Translations under genes and position numbers: made by a program
Shown: positions 11,401-19,833 of the stretch, piece after piece
Numbering within the stretch: position 1 is the first letter of the stretch
Layout: each line of letters begins with the position of its first letter
Assembly (NCBI RefSeq): GCF_040869045.1
Contig: NC_090323.1
Coordinates: 175,420,083-175,484,082, forward strand
Length of the DNA: 64,000 bases
Reading direction: 5' to 3'
Origin: Eurosta solidaginis
Lineage: Eukaryota; Arthropoda; Insecta; Diptera; Tephritidae
Notes under the pieces: generated by a model
Told to the model about the DNA's origin: nothing
Seen by the model: only the letters and a program-made list of their open reading frames with translations
Database searches by the model: none

Positions 11401-11462
11401 CACCACCATATCATGCCGACCGCCTTCCTTACTGCTTCCACCAAAGATGCGTATCCATAACA
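8431..11462 (+). repeat. 3' LTR (3032 bp)
   Basis: It is colinear with 3796-6795 from TGTTACGG to CCATAACA, with scattered substitutions and small indels. The minisatellite lies at about 9166-9370 and the TATA-like box at 11022-11032. It is followed by the AACG target duplication. Confidence 0.9.
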
Positions 11463-11466
11463 AACG

Positions 11467-11778
11467 TGCTTTTTATTTTTACGAACTTATTCCTCAATGA
11501 AAATGAAACACGTTTTAATGTAAGCATTAATCATGTTTCTTACTTCTTAAATGTTCTTCTTAAATTTTATAAATGTGTTAAAAGTAGCAGGACTAAAATA
11601 ATATTGACAAATCTGATATGTCAAACTAATTTTATTTAATAAAAATGATTTGCATTATATTTTAAATTTTCTCTAACTATTCGTTTTGTGCTGACTAAAT
11701 TTTGCCTATGCATAACTTTCTTTGGCTATATAAGCTAACAATTCCAGGGGCCGTTTTCACCGCTAACAAACACTTTAT
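11467..11778. other. AT-rich spacer, no gene seen
   Basis: A stretch near 11748 (CAGGGGCCGTTTTCACC) looks like the end of another TIR element, but I find no partner. Confidence 0.3.
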
Positions 11779-12846
11779 AGCCCTTATTATGAGACAAATT
11801 CGATCTTCGACTGTGGGCGAAAGAGCTGATCGAACGAATTTTCATTCGGTATTACGACGCGCGTTCGATGAAGGCAAGCGTTATTGTGAATTTCGATAAA
11901 TTCAAAAGTTCACAATAGCACATTTCCAATACTCTGTCAAATAAAATAAAATAAATAAACAAAAGCAGAACTAGTTATTAAATGCAAATATTAAAAATAA
12001 AAGTATGACTACAACGGAATTGTGGTTTGATGATTCGTCAGATGAAGAGGAAAGCTTACTGGAGCTAGCCAGAAGTAGAACACGGGGGAGATGCTTGAAA
12101 TCCTTTGGAAATGAATTCCACCACGTAAGTGTAGCTTTCTAAATAAGTTGATAAATTGTTGAAATTATAAGTTTTGTTATAGATTTATTCAAAATTTCAG
12201 ACTGTCCAAAGAAGCGTTCATGGACTTGTTGTCCAGTACAGATGAACTGCTGCAGCAATGCACAAGAGCCAAGTCTATTCCTTATATTTTTTTATTTTGG
12301 CAACAGTTCTCCGATTTTGTGCTCAGGGATCCTACCAACTGAGCGTTGAAAACGAAAATGCACTCGGACTTGCCCAGCCGACTGTTTCTGTGGTACTATC
12401 AGAGGTGTTGAATGTCTTGGAAAATTTTATTTGTGAAAGATGGATAAAATTGAATTACGAGGAGGCTGAGCTGCATTAAGCAAAGTTGCATTTCTATAAT
12501 GTGAAAGTTCCTTTGCTATATGGGGATTTTGTTCCATAATTGAAACCAGTCTTTCAAGCTGTTGTTTTGTACTCACGAGCTTGAACCTTTATAAAATTAT
12601 TTCAAATAGTTTAAAATTACTAGTAGGTAGTAAAAAAGGAAAACATAAATACAAAAAACTAACATTTTAAACAATTCTTTTTCTATTCGATACAGCATCG
12701 ACAACAAATTTCTGTTCGCTTGAAAATTAGATACACAGCGAAAATTTCGACAGAGATGAGTTGTCGTAATACCAATTTCAAATTCGATTTTCGATGTTCG
12801 ATAGCCAGCGAAGATCGAAGATCGAATAATGCTCATAATAGGGGCC
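11779..12846 (+). mobile_element. PIF/Harbinger-type DNA transposon relic (1068 bp)
   Basis: The left end AGCCCTTATTATGAG and the reverse complement of the right end GGCCCCTATTATGAG form 15-bp TIRs with two mismatches. Similarity extends inward through ATTCGATCTTCGA. The 3-bp flanks are TAT on both sides (11776-11778, 12847-12849), as expected for PIF/Harbinger. Inside is the start of a HARBI1-like transposase, but the DDE catalytic region is missing, so the copy is non-autonomous. Confidence 0.7.
12005..12479 (+). pseudogene. Harbinger transposase N-terminal remnant
   Basis: Exon 1 (12005-12124) encodes an acidic start (MTTTELWFDDSSDEEES) ending FHH before a GTAAGT donor. After an intron of about 65-75 bp the frame gives FRLSKEAFMDLLSSTDELL, then, after a frame change near 12260, LATVLRFCAQGSYQ and GLAQPTVSVVLSEVLN, and a stop at 12479. 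This matches the N-terminal and helix-turn-helix-like part of PIF/Harbinger (DDE_Tnp_4 family) transposases. The DDE domain does not follow, so the protein is dead. Confidence 0.75.
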
Positions 12847-12849
12847 TAT

Positions 12850-14865
12850 TTGAAAGAAATCGTTCAGTGATTCGTCAAATAAGGGTTACATTAAAATAAC
12901 GGATGTTAAAAGTTCCCCTGTCACATGAGGAAAAATGAAGTACAACTATTTTTATAACATGAAGATAGATAGAAAATTTATTGGGGATTGCACTGCGGCC
13001 ATTGATCTATTGTGCCCTCATTAGATTGTGTCGCGTTCCAGGAGGATATGTTCCACCGTCTCTCCTGATCGATCACGAAATCGACATGAATACAAAATTA
13101 TGTTTTTTATTTAGTTGAACGGCGATAGAAAATCGGTTTTTTTTTTCTAAAATGCAAGAAATTTCAAGAAGAACGTAAGTTTTCAATTATTTGTGTGCTG
13201 CTTTGACGTTGGCGTTGCGTTGCTTAAAGCAAAACGATGCAAAAGTCACCTTAAGCGTATTTGCTTTAGGTGCTATTTATCAGTATTAATTAAAAATGTT
13301 AGATCACCTAAAAAGTTGAACTTAGGCAAGATACACAAGAGGCGTAGCTTTGTAGACGCCTGCAAAATATGGCATGCAGCTAAGATCTCTCTACACCTCA
13401 AGATTGCTTATGCTGTGCCTAATACACGTCTATGAAGCTATGCTTCGTGTCCATCTTCTCTTAGATTATATTTCAAAGACATTCTTTTTAGATTTAAACT
13501 TTGTTCATAATATTCATGTACATATCTACTACTATGGCAGTCGCTTGCATACTACTATTTTATTATTTAAAACAAAAATTAAGTTCGGAAAAATGCAACC
13601 TTATATCGTGCATTCTCGAACACGGTTGCCACACCATGTTGTCATTTGGGACCCAAATTTATCGAAAAAAGGAAAAGACCTCAAAAAAAAAAAAAAACGA
13701 CCAAATTTTAGTTTTATTTTATTGGTAACAAACAATTCGGCAAGCTACTAGAGTATCGTATTTGTTGTAAAAAGCGAAAATTGTAGAATATTTCAGGGGT
13801 GTCCTATATAAAATTTTAATAAAGGAGACATTTGGCTTTGGTTCAAACTGCACAAACAAAAATAAAGTGTACATTTAGGTATCACATTTTGAAATTTTTA
13901 GGATAAGACTATGTCTTTCACCAATCTAACGTTGTGAACCTAGTTTTGCTTGATTGCAATGAAATAAAATGTATAGCGCAGTTAGGTTTTAGTAAGGAAC
14001 GGTTAAAAAATTTGCGTTGTGGCAACTCAATAAATCGTAAATGAAACTAAGCAATTGTGTTAATGCTATTTTTATAGATGCTTTCATTTTCATTCACAGT
14101 TTAAACTTCATACCAGAGCCTAGATTCAGTAAGTGTGAGTTTTGAACCCAGACTAAAAATGAAGCGTCTTACTCTATAATAATTAAATACCGATCGAAAC
14201 ATCTAAACACTAAAACAAGTCTCTTTCTGATAAGTGCGTTGTTTCATCAAAAGTTAATGACAATGTGTTTGTCCGAACATTCAACACTTCATTTTTAATG
14301 CCTCGCCTAAATTATCTCCCAAGTGAAAATCATTGTTCTGCTACATTTTATTGACAGAGCAATTTTCGCGGTAAGAATTCCATTGGAGTAAATTCAAAAT
14401 TATATGTGGGTAATAGATTTGCGGAAATTTTTTAACAGTTTTTTGAATTTTTGTTCAGTGAAAAAGAAATAAAAGTACCAAAACGGTGCCGAAAAAGAAC
14501 CAAAATTGAGAAAAAGGGATCAGTGGACCTTATAGGGGCGGAAGGGAATGGACTGAAGTGGCAACCGTGTTCTCAAATGCAAGCTTCCACATCAAATACA
14601 TATACATATAAGTACTTCGACATTACGAAATACATTGTCGCGTTGTGAGGCTAAGTATTTTTGCATAAAAACTTTTTGTCCACCACAATACCACAGATTA
14701 AGTATAAAATTTCACAAAAGTAATACATTTTTTCGAAAAATCACACAGAATATCCGCAGTAATTGTTTACGAATTTAGAAACAATGAGAATGGCAAATAC
14801 GAACGTGTATGAAATGTAATGTCAAAACGTATATGCACATGGTTGTATTTATATGCACGAAAATG
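12850..14865. other. 2-kb AT-rich region, no supported gene
   Basis: Short ORFs exist on both strands but none has recognisable domains or exon signals. An A14 run lies at about 13683. Confidence 0.35.
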
Positions 14866-14873
14866 CTTTAAAA
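14866..14873 (+). repeat. 8-bp target-site duplication, left
   Basis: CTTTAAAA; the identical octamer follows the dimer MITE at 15958-15965. Confidence 0.9.
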
Positions 14874-15957
14874 CAGGCATGCTTAACCAACGAAACGATA
14901 TCATTTCGTTACGATAATCAACGTTAATAAACGAAACGAAGTCATTTCGTTTCGTTTATTAACGTTAAGATCGTCAAATTAACGAAATGATTTCGTTTCG
15001 TTTTCTGCCATATCAAAACAAAATCAAATCGTTTATGTTGATTATTAATTTCAAACTATGCTGGCAAAGCTGATTGATGGCGGAGTCATTAAAGGTGAAA
15101 GCATTATCCAAGCTGATTGCAACTTTTCTCATGAATTTTGACAGTACGAACATTTCTCAGAGTATTTTTGACATTACCACCAACGAATTACACAAACAAA
15201 TTACATAGAGTTTGTGTGTGTATGTGCGCTCGTTGTTGCCACCTTACGGCTTCACCATGGCTATAGCATTGCCAGCACAATTCAAACATAAAGTATCACG
15301 TTTTCGTTAACGTTTTTAACGTTAACGAAAGCTTTTCGTTTCGGTTAAAAACGAGATACAATTTATCAGGCATGCTTAACCAACGAAACGATATCATTTC
15401 GTTACGATAATCAACGTTAATAAACGAAACGAAGTCATTTCGTTTCGTTTATTAACGTTAAGATCGTCAAATTAACGAAATGATTTCGTTTCGTTTTCTG
15501 CCATATCAAAACGAAATCAAATCGTTTATGTTGATTATTAATTTCAAACTATGCTGGCAAAGCTGATTGATGGCGGAGTCATTAAAGGTGAAAGCATTAT
15601 CCAAGCTGATTGCAACTTTTCTCATGAATTTTGACAGTACGAACATTTCTCAGAGTATTTTTGACATTACCACCAACGAATTACACAAACAAATTACATA
15701 GAGTTTGTGTGTGTATGTGCGCTCGTTGTTGCCACCTTACGGCTTCACCATGGCTATAGCATTGCCAGCACAATTCAAACATAAAGTATCACGTTTTCGT
15801 TAACGTTTTTAACGTTAACGAAAGCTTTTCGTTTCGGTTAAAAACGAGATACAATTTATCTTGATAATTTCTTTATCGATAATATTTCGAAGTGTTTCAA
15901 CGGAAACGGTGGAAATTTTTTGATAAACGATTAGCTTAACGTTAAGGTGCATCCCTG
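14874..15957 (+). mobile_element. hAT-like MITE, head-to-tail dimer (1084 bp)
   Basis: Unit 1 (14874-15366, 493 bp) lacks the last ~98 bp of the element. Unit 2 (15367-15957, 591 bp) is complete. Both start CAGGCATGCTTAACC, and the dimer ends GTGCATCCCTG. One perfect 8-bp duplication (CTTTAAAA) flanks the whole dimer, and the units are almost identical. So one insertion was followed by, or arrived with, a tandem duplication. The internal palindrome AACGTTAATAAACGAAACG lies at about 14920. It is non-coding. Confidence 0.9.
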
Positions 15958-15998
15958 CTTTAAAATCACATGAAATTGTTAAAATAAAGTTCAAAAAT

Positions 15999-16215
15999 AA
16001 ATGATAAAAACTTTAATATCAATAAAAAGATGCTCTTAATAACAACAAACAAGCCTTATATATTCTATATATATCAATTGTTAAGGATTATCTCACTTTA
16101 AAATTTAAGCTAAAAAATCTAGTTTTTTTTTGAAACTGAGTCGAAAACTGTGCGTGTGCTTGTGCGAATTTCACCGATCAGCTGTTAGTTGCGCTACTTG
16201 GTAAAATTTACTATG
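15999..16215 (+). promoter_or_regulatory. 5' flank of orphan gene, duplicated at 55.6 kb
   Basis: This 217-bp stretch is about 80-85% similar by eye to 55613-55838. Shared blocks include AAGGATTATCTCACTTTAAA, TTTGAAACTGAGTCGA and GATCAGCTGTTAGTTGCGCT. In this copy it ends about 25 bp before the ATG of the two-exon gene; in the other the downstream sequence is unrelated. It may hold the promoter and 5' UTR. Alternatively it is part of a dispersed repeat. Confidence 0.5.
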
Positions 16216-16240
16216 GTTGACACACTTGTATAGGTACACT

Positions 16241-16902
16241 ATGATCAAATGCACTGAACAAATCACCAAAATGCTTAATACAACAGAAAATCACAGCAAA
16301 GACAAGACCAACGCAAATAAATTGCCCAAATATTGTCCATACAATAAGTTTCTGCTTGTCGAGGAATTAGTGCTGCAGCGGAGTTTTTCAAAATTGCATC
16401 ATGGACATTGCACTGTAATAGGAAGATTACAGCAGCATTTAGATGGATATTTTGTGCTCGAAAACATAAAACTAACACATTTACCGAAGTATTAAATTTT
16501 ATGAATTAGCAAGTATTCTATAAATAATTTAATAAAATTTAAATCAACAGGAACTGCATTTTACCAGAAGGTTCTGTTAGCTTACGTGTTTTTAAATTTT
16601 CAGCTTGTGATGAACTACAAATTGGGAAATATTGTGAAATTATCGGTGAGGTTGTACTTTGGAATCCATATAATCCATGTGACAATTGGGTACCTCTGAC
16701 ACCACGTGCAGCTTTGGAGTTGGTTCTGCAGCATTGTGATAGTGCCACGAGGACTGATCAACTTGATACATTACAGAAGAAGTACCTGCCTGCAATAAAT
16801 ATATTCAAATTTGATTATATAGAATGTCCTGCAGCTGAGTTAATTGAAAGACATTTGAAAATACGTTTGCTTATACAGCGCGGCGAAAAGCAGTCCATAT
16901 AG
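16241..16902 (+). CDS. Two-exon orphan gene, 199 codons, possible OB-fold protein
   Basis: Exon 1 16241-16488 (ATG), GT-AG intron 16489-16550 (62 bp), exon 2 16551-16902 (TAG). The intron restores one continuous frame: exon 1 ends with two bases of a Lys codon and exon 2 supplies the third. The open frame across a clean splice pair is the best evidence for a real gene. No family is certain. Alternating hydrophobic stretches (CTVIGRLQQH, GYFVLEN, VSLRVFKFSA, GKYCEIIGEVVLW) look like the strands of a small OB-fold, as in TEN1, RPA3 or fly terminin subunits, followed by a helical C-terminus. That is pattern inference only. No signal peptide or membrane segment. The start was chosen as the only ATG in frame before the conserved-looking part. 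Confidence 0.55.
16489..16550 (+). other. Intron of the orphan gene
   Basis: GTATTAAAT...AAATCAACAG, 62 bp and AT-rich; a typical short fly intron. Confidence 0.6.
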
Positions 16903-17363
16903 AAGTGTCTTAAATTTAATCTAAGGAAGTGTAAATACATTTCATGACCAGATTGAAACTAAAAGCCAAGGTAAGTGCATATACACTTAACTCATAAGAA
17001 GGTCAATGTCGCTTATCATTTTTAATTTTTTTTAGCTTAAATGAGACGCATCACATGACCGTCTGTACATTCGGATGTAATGTTCACTTGTACTTGAATG
17101 TACCAAAGTTTTAAATGTAAGTAAACGTTCCAAATATATGCTGATTTTGTCCAAAACTAAAATATCCCAGAAAAAACTTGTTGGAATACAATATTTTAAT
17201 TATACAAGCTTTAAGACCCTGTAAGTCAACAATTCGTTTCATAAAATTAATTTCTTCTTAACATATATGTATTCATTATTCAAATCGAATACAGCGAAGT
17301 TAAAATAATTGATGAAAATATTTATGTTTTAGGGCTGAAGTAAAGAAATGGTTCATGTAATTA
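16903..17363. other. 3' flank of orphan gene
   Basis: No ORF. Several GTAAG and TTTAG strings could be splice sites, so an unrecognised exon structure cannot be excluded. Confidence 0.3.
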
Positions 17364-17472
17364 TTGTTAGTTCAGCCGCTTCGTCATGCGCTTTCCACGC
17401 CTCCAGTCAGATCAGGTTCACAGAAACGTAGTTTTAACGATGCAGATGAAGAAGATGAAGAACCCCAGCGGG
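17352..17472 (+). pseudogene. Possible stray acidic exon
   Basis: After a TTTTAG- or TTGTTAG-type acceptor the plus strand stays open with a hydrophilic reading, SGSQKRSFNDADEEDEEPQ, until it runs into a SINE-like repeat at about 17475. Composition resembles an acidic linker of a nuclear protein. Family unknown; it may be chance. Confidence 0.25.
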
Positions 17473-17474
17473 TC

Positions 17475-17745
17475 ATGGGGTCAGAATATACCCGCGGTAG
17501 GTATGCCTGTCGTAAGAGGCGACTAAAATACCAGATTCAAGGGGCTGTGTAGCGCAACCCTTCAGGTTGCCAGCGCAATGTATAGCTTCTCCAAGCCCCC
17601 TCATCTATCCGCGGCGAATCCTGTTTCACTAACAGACGAGGCTCTTGCGGCCCCAAGCTCCTCATGGAATCGGGGGGTGGGGAGGGAAGGTTTAATGTGG
17701 CCATATAAATCGTTTCCGAGATGGTCGGGCTAGCACCTTAATGGT
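17475..17745 (+). mobile_element. SINE-like CAA-tail family, copy 1 (3' truncated)
   Basis: It opens with CATGGGGTCAGAATATACCC and shares GTAGGTATGCCTGTCGTAAG, GGCGACTAAAATACC and GAGATGGTCGGGC with copies at 18.8 and 24.3 kb. It stops at GGTGCTGTG, where the sequence switches to a reversed LINE family 3 leader. Confidence 0.75.
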
Positions 17746-17990
17746 GCTGTGTTACCCTGTAGGGGATCGCAGTTTTTGGTCACCGACAACCAGCCGCCCT
17801 CCCATGAGACGGAACGGCGTAGATGTAGGACTTACATAGTCGGGCGTTATAGAGTTCACTTGGAGCTCCGGAGGATTTATTCAAGCTTGAGATTGGTCTT
17901 ATTCGAAACTAAATCGTGGCTATGCAACGACTCTCTTAGTAGCTATAGCTTACGTTATTTTATGTGGTATTAGAATGTACCTTCCTGCAG
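17746..17990 (-). mobile_element. LINE family 3 leader fragment, reversed
   Basis: The reverse complement matches 59280-59400: blocks ACATCTACGCCGTT, GAGGGCGGC and TGTCGGTGACCAA, plus AACGCCCGACTATG further upstream. It therefore carries the 5' UTR of the family-3 LINE in opposite orientation to the SINE-like copy it abuts. Confidence 0.7.
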
Positions 17991-18039
17991 TCCAAGTGTG
18001 CTTTTCATACCACCTAGCCTAACAAAACTATCTTTGGTA

Positions 18040-18300
18040 ATGAACTATCGTATTTTTCATTTTTCGAAGTTACGATATCGTTTTTGTTTAAGGGGGCGTG
18101 CTCCAACCAACTTTCTTAAATTTCATAAAACTTATATATAATAGCAGGGAAATTCTCCATGCCAAATTTCAATATGATATCTTCATTTACGGCTTGCAAA
18201 ACTTTAAAATTTTCTTCTTCGAAATGTGGTGGGTGCCACGCCTGTTCTGCAAAATTTTATCTTACCGCAAATATCAATCTCATGAAATCATGGAACTAGG
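18040..18300 (+). repeat. Fragment of the long dispersed repeat R
   Basis: ATGATATCTTCAT, GGCTTGCAAAAC and GTGGGTGCCACGCC match, in reverse orientation, the repeat at 25.7-27.3 kb (near 26050-26180). Confidence 0.65.
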
Positions 18301-18304
18301 AGAT

Positions 18305-18415
18305 GTGAGGGCTGATTTAGCCTAGCGGTTCAATGTGGCCATATTAAACCGTTCCCGAAATTGCCGTCCCAAGACCTTGTGGAAGTGTCTTCATCGCTAC
18401 AACAACAACAACGAA
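18305..18415 (+). mobile_element. SINE-like CAA-tail family, 3' end only
   Basis: TTCAATGTGGCCATATTAAA and CGTTCCCGA are followed by TCATCGCTACAACAACAAC. It is a 5'-truncated copy ending in the family's CAA tail. Confidence 0.65.
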
Positions 18416-18769
18416 ACTTGTGGTGCAGACAGTTCTTCATCATAGTGATATTGCATTGCGTCTGTTACTTATATTTGAGAGCAGCTTCCGCCATCCTTAT
18501 GTCCAATCTCTGCAATAGAACTACATACTGGGACAGGAACATAGGGGGTGTAGGGTTTGTTTACAAATTTATCTTTTTAATATTATACTTTATTACTTTA
18601 AAAAATGTATTCATGCTATTTAATTTTGAATTTTGTTATTTCAAAAATTTGCATTCCATTGAAGATTCTTTTAATGTTAAAACCTACATTTTAACTATTT
18701 TAAAAATAAAATATTTTTATATTAAAACTAAAAGTGAATTCTATTAAGAATAATATAGAATCTACAGAG
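18416..18769. other. AT-rich, no gene seen
   Basis: An open plus-strand frame of 128 codons (18361-18747) starts inside the SINE-like end and is Phe/Ile/Tyr-rich with no recognisable domain. I take it as chance. Confidence 0.35.
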
Positions 18770-19163
18770 GCCTTAGTATATAACCGCAGCAGGTATGCCT
18801 ATCGTAAGAGGCGACTAAAATACCAAACTGGCTAAAGGGGCTGTGTAGCACAACCCTTTCGAGGGCTTGCGAGAGGAATTTATAGCTTCTCCAACCAAAT
18901 TGTCAACCTCATCTACCGGTGTCGAATCCAGTTTCATTAGCAGCCGGGGCTTTGGCGACCCCAAGTTACTCATGGATTTAGGGGGTGGGAAGGCGTAATG
19001 GCCTAGAAGGATCCATGTAGTCATACTGAGTCGCTCCCGACCATGGTCGCGCTAGTACATTGACCGGAATATACCGGATCTATATCCGCGAAAGGGCCAT
19101 CAACATCGATAACAATCTCCAAAAACTTCGGGTAGTCTCTTTATCGCTACAACAACAACAGCA
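18770..19163 (+). mobile_element. SINE-like CAA-tail family, near full-length copy
   Basis: It runs from GCAGGTATGCCTATCGTAAG through GGCGACTAAAATACC, GACCATGGTCGCGCTAG and ACCGGATCTATATCCG to TTTATCGCTACAACAACAAC. It has no coding capacity and is about 390 bp. Boundaries are approximate. Confidence 0.7.
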
Positions 19164-19254
19164 GGAAAGAATCTTTATCCACTCTAGAAAAAAAAACTAT
19201 TAAAAAATCATTAGAAAGGGGAATGAGAGCTTTAAAATCTACATACTTAATAAG

Positions 19255-19515
19255 CTGCCGCTGTGGGTAAAGCAACATCGAAAATTAGGCAACCATTTTT
19301 TTTTAAGCGGGGTCGTTCCTCGACAGTGATTTGGCAAACATTCCGAGTGTATTTCTGCCATGAAAAGCTTCTCACTGAAAACTCGTTTGCCTTGCAAACG
19401 CTGCTCGAAGTCGGTGTATAACATCTACATAGGATCCGTCCAGCCTATTTGTACCAAACATTAAAAGGAGCACAACGCAAATTGGAAAAGAATCTCGGCC
19501 TAAATTTCTATATAT
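19255..19515 (+). mobile_element. tRNA-derived SINE, 5'-truncated copy
   Basis: GGTAAAGCAACATCGAAAA, TCCGAGTGTATTTCTGCCAT and AAAGGAGCACAACGCAAATT match the body of the SINE at 29.15 kb. The tRNA-like head with the A and B boxes is missing. Confidence 0.7.
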
Positions 19516-19556
19516 ATTTTTTTATACTTAGCTGAGCAGAGCTCACAGAGTATAGT

Positions 19557-19683
19557 CAGCCCGATTCTGCATTTCGACTTGGATTGGAATTTTTTCGATT
19601 TGGCAATTTTGGTATTCTGTGTTCCAATCTCTTTCGATCCAACTTCGAATCGTTCGATTTTATGTATTCTGCATTTCGATCGT
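19557..19683 (-). mobile_element. Harbinger-derived element, left part (split copy)
   Basis: CAGCCCGATTCTGCATTTCG opens the same sequence as the intact copy at 56587. It continues through TTCGATTTGGCAATTTTGG and breaks at ATCGT (19679-19683). The remainder resumes at 24652. The joined length (1122 bp) equals that of the intact copy (1126 bp). Confidence 0.85.
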
Positions 19684-19687
19684 TAGA

Positions 19688-19716
19688 GTTGTTGTTGTTG
19701 TTGTTGTTGTTGTTGT
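19688..19716 (-). repeat. (CAA)n 3' tail of LINE family 1
   Basis: TTG trinucleotide repeats on the plus strand. Read in LINE sense the end is GCTACAACAACAACAA, identical to the end of the SINE-like family. Confidence 0.85.
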
Positions 19717-19833
19717 AGCAATGCTCGCCCCACCTAATAGCCGCGAGCGATCACAAATTGTCATCAATATCCTCTAACGGGAGTCCAAGGAAACTTGCCG
19801 TTTCAACAGGGGTGGACCATAAGGAAAGGGGTG

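Larger units (their letters stand above)
3796..11462 (+). mobile_element. Non-autonomous LTR retrotransposon with 3-kb LTRs (LARD-like)
   Basis: Two near-identical direct repeats, 3796-6795 (3000 bp) and 8431-11462 (3032 bp), both begin TGTTACGG and end CCATAACA, so they carry the TG...CA ends of LTRs. A 4-bp target duplication AACG flanks the whole element (3792-3795 and 11463-11466). Two bases after LTR 1 comes TGGCGCCCAACG (6798), a primer binding site of the tRNA-Lys type. The 1635-bp interior has no gag, protease, RT or integrase and no ORF that looks coding. It must be moved in trans. Long LTRs, a Lys primer and a 4-bp TSD recall the Osvaldo/Ulysses group of gypsy-like elements; that assignment is inference. 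The few differences between LTRs suggest a recent insertion. Confidence 0.9.

Noticed and set aside
13374..13751. 125-codon ORF with a Lys-rich end
   Set aside because: The Lys run is an A14 tract; overlapping frames are open as well, so it is simple AT-rich sequence.
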